From Shewanella woodyi ATCC 51908 (lineage in GTDB: Bacteria; Pseudomonadota; Gammaproteobacteria; Enterobacterales; Shewanellaceae): DNA of 64,000 nt. Of the stretch, positions 9,691-18,869 are shown one piece after another. The stretch is taken from contig NC_010506.1 in the NCBI RefSeq assembly GCF_000019525.1, positions 2,294,001-2,358,000 on the forward strand. The letters run 5' to 3'. Numbering within the stretch: position 1 is the stretch's first letter; every line of letters starts with the position of its first letter. The position numbers and the translations under genes are program-made. The notes under the pieces were generated by a model. It made no database searches, was not told where the DNA came from, and saw nothing but the letters and a program-made list of their open reading frames with translations.

Positions 9691-9957
9691 TATACCCAAA
9701 CAACTTCAAGATGCAGGATTCAGCATGTCGAGAAGTGACAGAGTTCAAGGCATGAAATAGTAGGACTAGTTATTCTAATTCAATATTTCATAACGCAGAA
9801 AAATGTTGCTTCTCGCCATGCCCTTCGGGAGTTCCCGTAGAATCCCTACACTGCGTTAGTGATATCAACAAGGGAGTAACCATTACCTTCAATCACTGCC
9901 TTGTTTAGCTATCCTACGGGGGCTCTGAAACGAGCATCTTGAGGTCGCTTGGGTATA
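9691..9957. repeat. Palindromic MITE-like element with 24-bp terminal inverted repeats
   Basis: The left end TATACCCAAACAACTTCAAG (then ATGC) and the right end GCATCTTGAGGTCGCTTGGG (then TATA) are inverted copies with 3 mismatches in 24 positions. The 267-base element has no ORF of its own but contains internal inverted segments (GAGAAG with CTTCTC, GGCATG with CATGCC). This is the structure of a non-autonomous transposable element or dispersed repeat. It fills most of the gap between 9653 and bluB. The rest of that gap (9958-10118) holds nothing I recognise, and in particular no cobalamin riboswitch. Confidence 0.75.
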
Positions 9958-10118
9958 GAGTGGAGATGAACAGCTACATGTGAGCTAATGAACCAACACC
10001 ACTTCTTAGCCCCGGATTTCAACCAAATGATCATATCGAGTCTTTATTATAAAGTCCTCGCACTCTTGCTGTCCCCGTATGATAATCTACATCACCTCTT
10101 CCTTGTTACTTCTTAGTG

Positions 10119-10781
10119 ATGAAAATAACCGAAAACGAACGTGATGCTGTCTATAAAACTATTTTTGCTCGACGAGATGTTCGTGGCGAATTCTCCTCTG
10201 AGCCGATCCCTGAAGATGTGTTGCATAGAGTATTAACCGCTGCTCATCATGCACCTAGCGTCGGTTTTATGCAGCCTTGGGATTTTGTACTGGTTAATGA
10301 GCTGGAAACGAAAAAGAAGATAAAGGCTGGCTTTGATAGTGCCAATCATGAATCTGCAGAACAGTTTAATGATGACAAAGCGGTTCAATACCGACAACTA
10401 AAATTAGAGGGGATACTTGAAGCGCCGCTGGGTATCTGTGTGACCTGCGATCGACACCGCAATGGCCCAACTGTTTTAGGTCGTACAATTAAAGCTGAGA
10501 TGGATCTATATAGCAGTGTGTGTGCTGTACAGAATCTTTGGCTAGCAGCCAGAGCAGAAAATCTAGGTGTCGGTTGGGTGAGTATTCTTCATGACTCAGT
10601 ACTAAGAGATGCACTTAACATCCCTGAAGAGATTGAGATCATCGCCTATCTGTGTGTCGGCTACGTTTCCCATTTCAAAGATAAGCCGGAATTAGAAACC
10701 TTAGGTTGGCAGCCTAGACGTGATGTTAACTCTGCAATTCATTACGGCACCTGGTCTAGATCTGCGGACACAGATGCCTAA
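10119..10781 (+). CDS. bluB: 5,6-dimethylbenzimidazole synthase (BluB), nitroreductase fold
   Basis: A 220-residue flavoprotein of the BluB branch of the nitroreductase family. BluB uses O2 to fragment reduced FMN into dimethylbenzimidazole, the lower ligand of vitamin B12. Diagnostic segments are IFARRDVRGEF near the N terminus, HHAPSVGFMQPWDF, the FMN-binding PTVLGRTIK region and GVGWVSIL near residue 150, then GWQPRRDV at the C terminus. The length fits the family. ATG at 10119 and GTG at 10116 are adjacent; I take the ATG. No other cobalamin gene is nearby, so it may serve salvage of incomplete corrinoids. Its stop is 6 bases from the stop of the convergent SDR gene. Confidence 0.9.
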   Translation: MKITENERDAVYKTIFARRDVRGEFSSEPIPEDVLHRVLTAAHHAPSVGFMQPWDFVLVNELETKKKIKAGFDSANHESAEQFNDDKAVQYRQLKLEGILEAPLGICVTCDRHRNGPTVLGRTIKAEMDLYSSVCAVQNLWLAARAENLGVGWVSILHDSVLRDALNIPEEIEIIAYLCVGYVSHFKDKPELETLGWQPRRDVNSAIHYGTWSRSADTDA

Positions 10782-10787
10782 CAAGAC

Positions 10788-11501
10788 TCACAGCTTAGCT
10801 AAGGCGATGGGGGTACAATCAATATCGAGTTGGGGAAGCTGAGCGCCTTTGCCTAACGAGAGGATATAAGCAACGGCGTTAACTAAATCATCAGTCTGTA
10901 TCTTATCTTGGTTTGCAATTCGCCCATCATCAGTCATCTCAGTATTAACCACACTGGGGCAGAGACAGGAGACCTTAACATTGTGGGGAAGCAGGTGTTT
11001 ATACAAACTTTCACTGTAACTGATAAGGGCGGCTTTGGTCGCTGCGTATGCACCAATTTTAGGTAAGTGGCTTTTGCCAGCTAAAGAGGCAATATTGATA
11101 ATATAGCCGGAGCGCGCTTGTTTCATCTGCTCGCTAATGGCATTTGTGAGTACCATTGTAGAGATGCAGTTGACGGAAAACAGTGTGCTAAGTGTGGCAG
11201 CTGAAGCGTGTTCGAACTCAATACTAAGGACGCCTGCGCTATTAACCAGTATATCAATGTTCGAATGCTTCTTGGTTATCGTCTGAGCGACACTCTCTAC
11301 TGCCGCGCTATCACTAAAATCGACAGCAATGGTTTCTATGCTGATGTTTGCATTTATTTTTAGTAGTCCCTGCTTAGCCGAGGCTAAATTACTGGCTGTT
11401 TTTGCCATTAAGATCAGGCTAAACCCCATCTGAGCAAACTTTTCAGCGATGGAATAGCCGATCCCGCGGCTACCTCCAGTGATAATTGCTAATTTTGACA
11501 T
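10788..11501 (-). CDS. Short-chain dehydrogenase/reductase cotranscribed with bioA
   Basis: A 237-residue classical SDR. It has the NAD(P) loop TGGSRGIG near residue 8, NSAG near residue 87, a catalytic serine in IINIASLAGKS and the YAATK active-site pair. Length and motifs resemble FabG-type 3-oxoacyl reductases, but specificity cannot be read from sequence alone. It begins 12 bases after the bioA stop on the same strand, so it is very likely the second gene of the bioA transcript. A role in pimeloyl chain synthesis or in reduction of a biotin precursor is inference. An unrelated oxidoreductase that simply rides on the bioA promoter is equally possible. Confidence 0.85.
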   Translation of the reverse strand: MSKLAIITGGSRGIGYSIAEKFAQMGFSLILMAKTASNLASAKQGLLKINANISIETIAVDFSDSAAVESVAQTITKKHSNIDILVNSAGVLSIEFEHASAATLSTLFSVNCISTMVLTNAISEQMKQARSGYIINIASLAGKSHLPKIGAYAATKAALISYSESLYKHLLPHNVKVSCLCPSVVNTEMTDDGRIANQDKIQTDDLVNAVAYILSLGKGAQLPQLDIDCTPIALAKL

Positions 11502-11513
11502 GATGACTCCTGA

Positions 11514-12881
11514 CTAACCGTGGCTAATAAACTCTGCTTGATCACCGCAGGTTAAGATACTTTTGGCCACTATTTTCATTGCACTGGTTAATTTAGTTAA
11601 CTGCTCTGCAGAGATAACATAGGGAGGCATGATGTAGATAAGGTTGGAAAACGGCCTTATCCAGACACCGAGGTCGACAAACTGCTGCTGTAATTCAGCG
11701 GTATTGACGCTCGAGTTCATCTCTATTACACCAATTGCCCCCAATACACGCACATCTTTAACCTGTGGATATTCAATGGCCTCGGCAAGTTCACTTTGTA
11801 ACTGACGCTCAATGTTACTGACTTGGGCTTGCCACTCATTACGTGAGAGAAGATCTAAGCTGGCGCAAGCGGCAGAGCAGGCCAGTGGGTTACCCATAAA
11901 TGTTGGGCCATGCATGAACACGCCAGCAGGCGAGTCGCTGATCCCCTGAGCAACCTCGTCGCTACATATAGTTGCGGCGAGTGAGATATAACCGCCTGTG
12001 AGGGCTTTACCTAAACAGAGAATGTCGGCTTCAACGGCTTTTCCATCATGGGTGGCGTGCTCATAGGCAAATAGCTTACCCGTACGTCCAAAGCCTGTTG
12101 CTATCTCATCGAGTATTAAAAGCACATTAAACTCATCACATAGCTGACGTAAACCCACTAAATATTGAGGGTGATAAAAGCGCATACCTCCAGCACCCTG
12201 TAAAACTGGCTCTAAGATAACAGCTGCTATCTCATTGCCCTGTGAGGAAAGTTTTGCCCGCATCTCATCGAGTTCACTGTTATCGAATGGCTGGCCAAAT
12301 TGAGTTTGGGGGGCACTGACAAATTCATGTTGAGTAACAGAATCACCAAACATGGTGTGCATACCACCTTCGGGATCGCACACGCTCATGGCGGCAAATG
12401 TGTCACCGTGATAACCACATTTTACTGTTAGTATGCGCTGTTTCTGTGGCTGGTTACGCCCTTGCCAATACTGTAAAGACATCTTAAGCGCGACCTCAAC
12501 AGCAATAGAGCCTGAGTCGGCTAAAAATACTTTCGTGAGGTTATCGCTGGTCATATTCACCAGCTTTTTTGACAGTTCAATTGCTGGCTGGTGGGTGATC
12601 CCACCAAACATGACATGGCTCAGCTTGTGTAGCTGCTCCTGCATTGCATTGACTATTGTAGGGTGACTATAACCATGAACGCAGGCCCACCAAGAGCTAG
12701 TACCATCGACAAGTTGGCGTCCATCATCCAGTGTCAGCTCACACTCTTTTGCCGATATCACGCCAAACGCAGGAAGGGCGTGACTCATTGAAGTGTAAGG
12801 ATGCCAGATATGTTGCTTGTCAAATTCAAAGTCTATTGAACTGTTATTGGCGGTGATTGTAGAGTTGATATAGTTGTTCAT
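11514..12881 (-). CDS. bioA: Adenosylmethionine-8-amino-7-oxononanoate aminotransferase
   Basis: A 455-residue class III PLP aminotransferase that converts 7-keto-8-aminopelargonate to diaminopelargonate, with S-adenosylmethionine as amino donor. Visible family marks are HIWHPYTSM near the N terminus, DGTSSWWACVHGYSHP, the GYHGDTFAAMSVCDP segment, the LILDEIATGFGRTGK metal/PLP aspartate motif and LGKALTGGY, which holds the PLP lysine. Length is slightly above the usual 425-430 because of N- and C-terminal extensions. It is divergent from bioBFCD across a 110-base region that contains a candidate BirA operator. Confidence 0.97.
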   Translation of the reverse strand: MNNYINSTITANNSSIDFEFDKQHIWHPYTSMSHALPAFGVISAKECELTLDDGRQLVDGTSSWWACVHGYSHPTIVNAMQEQLHKLSHVMFGGITHQPAIELSKKLVNMTSDNLTKVFLADSGSIAVEVALKMSLQYWQGRNQPQKQRILTVKCGYHGDTFAAMSVCDPEGGMHTMFGDSVTQHEFVSAPQTQFGQPFDNSELDEMRAKLSSQGNEIAAVILEPVLQGAGGMRFYHPQYLVGLRQLCDEFNVLLILDEIATGFGRTGKLFAYEHATHDGKAVEADILCLGKALTGGYISLAATICSDEVAQGISDSPAGVFMHGPTFMGNPLACSAACASLDLLSRNEWQAQVSNIERQLQSELAEAIEYPQVKDVRVLGAIGVIEMNSSVNTAELQQQFVDLGVWIRPFSNLIYIMPPYVISAEQLTKLTSAMKIVAKSILTCGDQAEFISHG

Positions 12882-12892
12882 AAAGTAACCGT

Positions 12893-12925
12893 TAGTAAAC
12901 CATTTTATCTGGTTGGCGTTGACAG
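12893..12925. promoter_or_regulatory. Candidate BirA (biotin repressor) operator between bioA and bioB
   Basis: The left half TAGTAAACC (12893-12901) matches 8 of 9 positions of the BirA half-site TTGTAAACC. After a 15-base spacer, CGTTGACAG (12917-12925) matches 6 of 9 of the inverted half GGTTTACAA. Placement between the divergent bioA and bioB genes is exactly that of the bio operator in enterobacteria. The right half is weak, so this is a candidate only. Confidence 0.55.
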
Positions 12926-12991
12926 ATTACGGTCTACAGGTATCCTAAGCAAGATAAAAACTAATTATATTGAGTTGAAAGGGTAAGTTAA

Positions 12992-14056
12992 ATGTCGGAA
13001 ATACAGCTGCGTCACGACTGGAAACGCGATGAGATTGAAGCACTTTTTGCTTTGCCTATGAATGACTTACTTTTTGAAGCTCATTCAATCCATCGTCAGG
13101 TATACGATCCAAACGAAGTTCAGATCAGTCGTTTGTTGTCGATAAAAACCGGCGCTTGTCCTGAAGATTGTAAATATTGCCCTCAGAGTGCTCGTTACGA
13201 TACTGGCCTTGAGAAAGAGCGTCTCATTGAGATTGAGAAGGTATTGACCGAAGCAAGAAGTGCTAAAGCGGCTGGTGCATCTCGGTTCTGTATGGGCGCT
13301 GCGTGGCGTAACCCTCACGCTCGAGATATGCCTTACCTTAAAGATATGGTGCGTGAAGTAAAATCCATGGGAATGGAAACCTGCATGACCTTAGGCATGT
13401 TATCACCCGATCAAGCAGGAGAGCTTGCCGAGGCGGGATTAGATTACTACAACCATAATTTAGATACTTCACCTGAATATTACGGTGACATCATTACTAC
13501 ACGTACCTATCAAGACAGATTAGATACCTTGTCGAATGTACGCGCTGCTGGCATGAAAGTCTGCTCCGGTGGGATTGTGGGAATGGGCGAGCAGGCCACC
13601 GACCGCTCAGGTCTTCTGCAGCAGTTGGCTAATATGGAGCAGCACCCTGACTCAGTGCCAATTAACATGCTAGTTAAAGTGGCTGGGACGCCATTTGAGA
13701 ATCTTGAGGATCTCGACCCATTGGTGTTTGTCAGAACCATTGCTGTCGCACGTATCTTGATGCCCCATTCAAGGGTTCGCTTGTCGGCAGGTCGTGAAAA
13801 AATGAGTGATGAGATGCAAGCGATGTGTTTCTTCGCTGGGGCTAACTCGATATTTTATGGGTGTAAACTACTGACCACAAATAACCCTGAAGAGAATGAA
13901 GATATGACCCTGTTTAAGCGTCTTGGTCTGCATCCTGAGCAGGGTAAGTATGCCACCATCGAAGATGATAAGGCTGTATTTGAGAAGGCAACGGCTAAAG
14001 CTAATGCGATTAAAGATAAACAAAGTTCTGCTTTTTATGATGCCGCAGCGCTTTAA
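12992..14056 (+). CDS. bioB: Biotin synthase
   Basis: A 354-residue radical-SAM enzyme that inserts sulfur into dethiobiotin. It has the SAM cluster motif [11 protein letters not shown] near residue 53 (CxxxCxxC), the conserved [12 protein letters not shown] stretch that includes residues near the auxiliary cluster, and the C-terminal SAGREKMS segment. Length fits the family. The start ATG follows AAAGGGTAAG. It is the first gene of bioBFCD, with gaps of 14, 48 and 3 bases between genes, so it is an operon. Expression is probably repressed by BirA-biotinyl-AMP through the site at 12893. Confidence 0.98.
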   Translation: MSEIQLRHDWKRDEIEALFALPMNDLLFEAHSIHRQVYDPNEVQISRLLSIKTGACPEDCKYCPQSARYDTGLEKERLIEIEKVLTEARSAKAAGASRFCMGAAWRNPHARDMPYLKDMVREVKSMGMETCMTLGMLSPDQAGELAEAGLDYYNHNLDTSPEYYGDIITTRTYQDRLDTLSNVRAAGMKVCSGGIVGMGEQATDRSGLLQQLANMEQHPDSVPINMLVKVAGTPFENLEDLDPLVFVRTIAVARILMPHSRVRLSAGREKMSDEMQAMCFFAGANSIFYGCKLLTTNNPEENEDMTLFKRLGLHPEQGKYATIEDDKAVFEKATAKANAIKDKQSSAFYDAAAL

Positions 14057-14070
14057 CGGATTGGCACTTT

Positions 14071-15273
14071 GTGACGAATAAATCCCTAGATGCATTAAGT
14101 TGCGATCGCGTCTCTTTATCGCAAAAGATCGAGATTAGACAAGCTCAGCTTAAAGAGGCTGGGCTGCTGAGACAAAGAGAGAAGTTGAGTGTTACTCGTG
14201 GTGGCAGTGATAAGCCTGCCATGCTTTTTTCTGTTGAGGGCGTTGACTATCTTAATTTCAGTAGTAACGATTACCTTGGGTTATCTCAATCATCTGAGCT
14301 TGTTGAGGCGTTAAACCTCAGCGCTAACGACTATGGCGTGGGTAGCGGATCATCCCCCTTAGTGACAGGATACAGTCAAGCGCACCAACAGCTTGAGCAG
14401 CGTCTTTGTCAAATCACAGGCCATGAGGCGGGTTTACTTTTCTGTTCAGGCTTTAGTGCTAACACAGCCTTAATGAAGACCCTGTTCGATGCCAGTGATA
14501 ATGTCGTGGCGGATAAACTGATCCACGCTTCGATTATTGATGGTTTGGGTGACAGTAAGGCTAGACTCAAACGTTTTTTACATAACGATCTGCAAAGCGC
14601 AGAACGGCTGCTGTTGAAGTATCAGCCTCAAGCCTTAGTGACAGAAAGTATCTTCAGTATGGATGGCGACAGGGCGCCGCTGCAAGCGCTGTCAGAGCTT
14701 TGTCATCAGCACGAAGCTTGGTTGATTGTTGATGATGCCCATGGTTTTGGTATTGATGCCGCGCTGGCTAATAAAGCTTGCGCAGTGAACGCCTCTCTTG
14801 TTGATATTCAAGTTGTGACCTTTGGTAAAGCGCTAGGCTGTCAAGGTGCTGCGATTCTTGGTAGCCAAGCACTTATCGACTTTTTGGTGGCCAATGCTCG
14901 TGAATATATCTATTCGACGGCGCTTTCCCCCACATCGGCAAGTCTTGCACTTGCTGCTGTCAATTTAACCCAAACGTCCATACAGCCTGCAATGACCTTG
15001 GCTGATAATATTGCCTATTTTAGACAAAGCTGCGCCACGGCTCAGCTGAATTTAAGTGGATCAGTTACACCTATCCAACCTCTGATTATTGGTGATGCTG
15101 ATAGAACCTTAAAAGTGGCGGCAGATTTGAAAAATTCTGGCGTGTGGGTAGGGGCAATTCGGCCACCCACAGTGCCTAAAGGAAGTGCAAGATTAAGGAT
15201 CACTATCACAGCCTTGCATACCCGTAGCGACATTGACAAATTAGTGAGCGCGTTAGTATTGGCTCTGGAGTAG
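14071..15273 (+). CDS. bioF: 8-amino-7-oxononanoate synthase
   Basis: A 400-residue alpha-oxoamine synthase that condenses pimeloyl-ACP with alanine. Family marks are NFSSNDYLGLS, GVGSGSSPLVTGY, the LIVDDAHGFG aspartate-histidine motif that holds the PLP ring, and VVTFGKALGCQGA, which carries the PLP lysine. The start is GTG at 14071, 14 bases after bioB; no better ATG exists before the conserved region. The N-terminal 20 residues are slightly extended compared with E. coli BioF. Confidence 0.96.
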   Translation: MTNKSLDALSCDRVSLSQKIEIRQAQLKEAGLLRQREKLSVTRGGSDKPAMLFSVEGVDYLNFSSNDYLGLSQSSELVEALNLSANDYGVGSGSSPLVTGYSQAHQQLEQRLCQITGHEAGLLFCSGFSANTALMKTLFDASDNVVADKLIHASIIDGLGDSKARLKRFLHNDLQSAERLLLKYQPQALVTESIFSMDGDRAPLQALSELCHQHEAWLIVDDAHGFGIDAALANKACAVNASLVDIQVVTFGKALGCQGAAILGSQALIDFLVANAREYIYSTALSPTSASLALAAVNLTQTSIQPAMTLADNIAYFRQSCATAQLNLSGSVTPIQPLIIGDADRTLKVAADLKNSGVWVGAIRPPTVPKGSARLRITITALHTRSDIDKLVSALVLALE

Positions 15274-15321
15274 AATCCAATCAATGCTGAGTTTAATTAT
15301 TAGATGAGTGTGTAATTAAAG

Positions 15322-16113
15322 ATGAAACCCGAAGTAGTCATAGATGGGGTTAACAAGATAAGCGACACTAATATCGTTGCTGAGCGTTTCTCTGCTGCAG
15401 CAAAAACATACTCCCGCCATAACTGTTTGCAAAAGCGTTCAGCGCAAGGCTTACTCAAAGAGATGAGTCCTTGCGGTGTCCTGCTCGATATCGGTTGTGG
15501 ACCGGGTACAGACTTTAGTCATTTTAAACGCGTAGTGGAGGTTATTAGCCTCGATATCGCGCCAGGCATGCTCGAGCAGTTGTCCATTAACTTCCCGTCT
15601 TATACAACTATCTGCGCCGATGCTAAAGCGATCCCTCTGCCTGAGAATAGTGTTGATACTGTGTATTCCAATCTCGCATTGCAGTGGTGTGACGATCTTC
15701 AACAGTCTTTTAAAAGTACTGGGGCGGCATTAAAGTCTGGAGGTGATTACTATCTCTCTGTTGTGGCCGAGGGCAGTTTACCTGAACTGGTCGAGCTGGG
15801 TTTTAGGGTGAATAGCTTCAGAAGTATGACCGATATCGTTTCACAGTTTGATCCTGAGTTTTGGTTAGTTAAGTCAGCCAAGCTTGAACCTATTACGGTT
15901 TATTTCGATGATTTAAAATCTTTGCTCTACTCCATTAAAGGGGTAGGGGCGTCGATAGTATCAGATGAGAAAAGTTCAGAGCAGAACTTGAGTCACGGCA
16001 TTCGCGGCCGAGAAGATTGGAAAGAGCGGTTAGCGAGGGCGGAGTGCATACGCCAAGCTAAAGGACTTCCTTTGACCTACCATATTGCGCAGCTCCATGT
16101 AGAGAGACGATAA
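15322..16113 (+). CDS. bioC: Malonyl-ACP O-methyltransferase
   Basis: A 263-residue SAM-dependent methyltransferase that starts pimeloyl chain synthesis by capping malonyl-ACP as its methyl ester. Motif I is LLDIGCGPGTDF near residue 55, and the VYSNLALQWCDD stretch is typical of BioC. The N-terminal FSAAAKTYSRHNCLQ block is also a BioC mark. It sits between bioF and bioD in the usual order. The esterase partner BioH (or an analogue) is not in this operon. Confidence 0.95.
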   Translation: MKPEVVIDGVNKISDTNIVAERFSAAAKTYSRHNCLQKRSAQGLLKEMSPCGVLLDIGCGPGTDFSHFKRVVEVISLDIAPGMLEQLSINFPSYTTICADAKAIPLPENSVDTVYSNLALQWCDDLQQSFKSTGAALKSGGDYYLSVVAEGSLPELVELGFRVNSFRSMTDIVSQFDPEFWLVKSAKLEPITVYFDDLKSLLYSIKGVGASIVSDEKSSEQNLSHGIRGREDWKERLARAECIRQAKGLPLTYHIAQLHVERR

Positions 16114-16116
16114 CTG

Positions 16117-16785
16117 ATGATCTATTTTGTGACAGGTACAGATACTGATTGTGGGAAAACCTTTATCTCATCGGCGCTACTTTGCAAAGCTGCGAGCCAA
16201 GGACGAGCGAGCTTAGGGCTTAAGCCTATTGCTTCGGGTTGCGAGGAGACTGAGCTGGGGCTGAGAAACAGTGATGCCTTGAGTTTAATAGCGCAATCCA
16301 CTATCGAGCTAGATTACGAGCAAGTTAATCCTGTCTCCTTTAAACCTGCTATTGCGCCTCATATTGCCGCTATGCAAACTAGTGTTGATATCTCTCCTGA
16401 TACAGTGATTAAGCATCTGTCACCGACACTGTCCTTAGTCAATGAGACGGACTTTTGTTTGGTTGAGGGGGCTGGTGGCTGGCGATTGCCTCTGGGAGAG
16501 GGAGCATTTCTTTCTCAAGCCGTTCAATCACTCTCGCTTCCGGTAATCTTAGTCGTGGGGGTTAAGTTAGGCTGTTTAAACCATGCTGTTTTGACTCAGG
16601 AGGCAATACTGGCCGATGGTCTAGAGATCGCTGGTTGGGTTGGCAACATTGTTGATGCAGACACCTCATGCATCGAAGAGAACTTGGCCAGTCTTCATCA
16701 GCTAATGTCATCTCCCTGTTTAGGTGTGGTCCCACATCTGTCTAATGGCTCTGCTGAAGAGGCAGCAAAATACCTGACAATCTAG
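16117..16785 (+). CDS. bioD: ATP-dependent dethiobiotin synthetase
   Basis: A 222-residue P-loop enzyme that closes the ureido ring of dethiobiotin with CO2 and ATP. The P-loop region is FVTGTDTDCGKTF at the N terminus. LKPIASGCEE, the VNPVSFKPAIAPHIAA segment and LVEGAGGWRLPLG are further family marks. It begins 3 bases after bioC and ends the operon. The canonical TGTDTxVGKT motif has Cys in place of Val, a mild substitution that should not affect binding. No clear terminator follows; the 290-base gap to htpX shows only a short palindrome at 16956-16969. Confidence 0.96.
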   Translation: MIYFVTGTDTDCGKTFISSALLCKAASQGRASLGLKPIASGCEETELGLRNSDALSLIAQSTIELDYEQVNPVSFKPAIAPHIAAMQTSVDISPDTVIKHLSPTLSLVNETDFCLVEGAGGWRLPLGEGAFLSQAVQSLSLPVILVVGVKLGCLNHAVLTQEAILADGLEIAGWVGNIVDADTSCIEENLASLHQLMSSPCLGVVPHLSNGSAEEAAKYLTI

Positions 16786-17075
16786 CTTAGCTCTCAGGTG
16801 TTACAGTCCAGTACTTCTGAATCTTGCTTCTCTAATTAACAAAATTTAATGCCCTTTATATTATTGCCAAGCTAGGGCTCTGCTTTTTTTAAGACTGGCT
16901 TAATATAAGGCTTTTAGACTGCTTTCTCTTTAATTTACAACTAATTTTAAGTGAGCTGAACTTGTTCAGTTGACACTATTTTTGACTTTCTCACTTGAAT
17001 TATCGCTTTTAGGACATATTATGTCTTCAAGAACGCAAAAATCTGGTATTCAGTACCCAACAGGAGCTTAACTAA

Positions 17076-17936
17076 ATGCGTATTTTTTTATTGATTGCTA
17101 CCAATATGGCAATCTTACTTGTGGCCTCTATTGTGATGTCACTTCTAGGGGTTAACACTTCAACCATGGGCGGACTGCTTGTATTCGCCGCGATTTTTGG
17201 TTTCGGTGGCGCCTTTATTAGTTTGGCAATCTCAAAGTGGATGGCTAAAAAAACCATGGGTTGTGAAGTGATAACAGCCCCTCGTGATAACACTGAGCGT
17301 TGGTTGGTTGAAACCGTTGCTCGTCAAGCCGAGCAAGCTGGCATTAAGATGCCAGAAGTGGCTATCTACCAGTCAGAAGAGCTGAACGCATTTGCGACAG
17401 GCCCAAGCAAAGATAATGCACTGGTTGCCGTCAGTAGCGGATTGCTTTATGGCATGAGCCAAGATGAGATTGAGGGTGTACTTGCTCACGAAGTAAGCCA
17501 TGTTGCTAACGGTGATATGGTGACCTTAACCCTTATTCAAGGTGTAGTGAACACCTTCGTAATCTTCGCGGCCCGTGTTGTTGCCGGTATTATCGATAAC
17601 TTTGTGTCGAGTAATGACGAAGAGGGTGAAGGCCTAGGCATGTTCGCATACATGGGGGTTGTCTTTGTTCTGGATATGCTATTTGGTATTCTCGCTTCTA
17701 TGATCGTGGCTTACTTCTCTCGTATTCGTGAGTTTAAAGCCGATGAAGGCGCTGCTAAACTTGCCGGTAAAGAGAAGATGATTGCCGCGCTTGAGCGTTT
17801 ACGTCAAGGGCCTGCAACAGGTGCCATGCCTGCCCAAATGTCTGCATTAGGCATTAACGGCAAAAAGTCTATGTCTGAACTAATGATGAGCCATCCTCCA
17901 TTAGAGAAGCGTATTGCAGCACTGCGTAACAGCTAA
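17076..17936 (+). CDS. htpX: Membrane zinc metalloprotease HtpX (M48 family)
   Basis: A 286-residue inner-membrane protease of the membrane-protein quality control system. Two N-terminal membrane spans (about residues 4-24 and 33-55) are followed by the zinc site HEVSH near residue 139 in [16 protein letters not shown]. Two further hydrophobic stretches (about 160-180 and 190-215) and the third zinc ligand in [12 protein letters not shown] come next. Length and order match HtpX. The C terminus ends [11 protein letters not shown]. That last stretch is repeated twice more in frame downstream, each time behind a stop codon (see 17937-18110). Confidence 0.97.
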   Translation: MRIFLLIATNMAILLVASIVMSLLGVNTSTMGGLLVFAAIFGFGGAFISLAISKWMAKKTMGCEVITAPRDNTERWLVETVARQAEQAGIKMPEVAIYQSEELNAFATGPSKDNALVAVSSGLLYGMSQDEIEGVLAHEVSHVANGDMVTLTLIQGVVNTFVIFAARVVAGIIDNFVSSNDEEGEGLGMFAYMGVVFVLDMLFGILASMIVAYFSRIREFKADEGAAKLAGKEKMIAALERLRQGPATGAMPAQMSALGINGKKSMSELMMSHPPLEKRIAALRNS

Positions 17937-18110
17937 GAGCCAATGGTGGAGCTTGTATCAGAACTAATGATGTCAGCACAGCCTCAATTAGAGAAGCGTA
18001 TTGCGGCACTGCGAAACAGCTAAGAGCCAATGGTGGAGCTTGTATCAGAACTAATGATGTCAGCACAGCCTCCATTAGAAAAGCGTATTGCAGCACTGCG
18101 TAACAGCTAA
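17937..18110 (+). repeat. Two extra tandem 87-bp copies of the htpX 3' end
   Basis: Directly after the htpX stop come two units of 87 bases (17937-18023 and 18024-18110), nearly identical to each other. The last 63 bases of each resemble the final 60-odd bases of htpX. Because 87 is a multiple of three, each copy stays in the htpX frame and ends with the same [12 protein letters not shown]. Each contains an ATG that could give a peptide of about 26 residues starting MVELVSELMM, but no ribosome site is seen. They look like duplicated gene ends rather than genes. A terminator follows at 18142. Confidence 0.85.
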
Positions 18111-18141
18111 AACCGCTGCAATATTGTTGATTGTTGAATAG

Positions 18142-18168
18142 AACGGGAGCCTAGGCTCCCGTTTTTTA
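18142..18168 (+). terminator. Intrinsic terminator after htpX and its tail repeats
   Basis: AACGGGAGCC, a two-base turn region TA, then GGCTCCCGTT forms a perfect stem followed by a run of T. It ends the htpX transcript after both extra tail copies, so the copies are transcribed with htpX. Confidence 0.9.
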
Positions 18169-18264
18169 TGTTTAAACTCTAAAAGTGCATAATTATTTAG
18201 TTGTAGGAAAAGTGAAAGGGTGGGTACTGCAACTAAAGTTTCATTCTTTTATGTATGAAATAAG

Positions 18265-18280
18265 TGTGATGTAAGTCACT
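18265..18280. promoter_or_regulatory. CRP-like site upstream of cctA
   Basis: TGTGATGTAAGTCACT fits the CRP consensus TGTGA-N6-TCACA with one mismatch at the last position. It lies about 227 bases before the cctA start. In Shewanella, CRP is the main activator of anaerobic respiration genes, so control of this cytochrome is plausible. The rest of the 18169-18491 gap is AT-rich and holds no other feature I can name. Confidence 0.65.
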
Positions 18281-18491
18281 TTAATTCGTTAATCAAATAG
18301 TTAGAAGTATTTTTATTTGATGAATCTCACATATTATCAGAGTTGGAGTTGCTAAGGTTTCGACTATAGTAAGTTGCGAGTTTGCTTATATTTAGCTACT
18401 TTATGCATTGTCGTGCTATTACTTTGGGTTGCAAGATGACGTTGACAGTTGATAAAGCGTCACTATGTTGCCCTATAAAGAGGATATTATT

Positions 18492-18839
18492 GTGAGCAAA
18501 AAAATATTAAGTGCGCTGTTTGGTGTAGGTTTAGCTGCACTAGCTTTATCACCAGCTGTGATGGCTGAACCACAAGAGCTTGCTGAGATGCATGCAGAGA
18601 TGGATGGCTGTGAAGCATGTCATGCAGATGGCGAGCCATCTGCTGATGGAGCTTATGAGTTTGAGCAGTGCCAAAGCTGTCACGGAACACTGGCTGAGAT
18701 GGACGCTGTTCATCAACCCCATGAAGGCAATCTAACGTGCGCCGATTGCCATGCCCCCCATGACATGAATGTTGGTGACAAGCCAGGATGCGATAGTTGT
18801 CATGATGATGGCCGTACATCTGAGTCGACACTTAAATAG
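18492..18839 (+). CDS. cctA: Periplasmic small tetraheme cytochrome c (STC/CctA)
   Basis: A 115-residue secreted c-type cytochrome. After a signal peptide (positively charged start SKK, hydrophobic core, cut after VMA) it has exactly four CXXCH haem sites: CEACH, CQSCH, CADCH and CDSCH. Length, spacing and the ends ([37 protein letters not shown]) closely resemble the Shewanella small tetraheme cytochrome. That protein shuttles electrons in the periplasm from CymA toward terminal reductases and outer-membrane conduits. The GTG at 18492 is chosen because AGAGGA lies at 18479-18484; the longer frame from 18465 would bury the signal peptide. Confidence 0.94.
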   Translation: MSKKILSALFGVGLAALALSPAVMAEPQELAEMHAEMDGCEACHADGEPSADGAYEFEQCQSCHGTLAEMDAVHQPHEGNLTCADCHAPHDMNVGDKPGCDSCHDDGRTSESTLK

Positions 18840-18869
18840 TGGTTTTGATGGAGCCATTATGTTGAAATA

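Noticed and set aside
9690..9960. CRISPR-like repeat
   Set aside because: The repeats are inverted ends of a single element, not regularly spaced direct repeats.
9958..10118. Cobalamin riboswitch upstream of bluB
   Set aside because: Neither the conserved B12 box core nor its flanking stems could be found; the region is mostly flank of the palindromic element.
16956..16975. CTGAACTTGTTCAG palindrome and TTGACA as an htpX operator and promoter
   Set aside because: No -10 box at the right spacing follows, so the call would rest on a short palindrome alone.
17947..18110. Short ORFs in the htpX tail copies as real peptide genes
   Set aside because: They have no ribosome binding sites and are explained by duplication of the htpX end.
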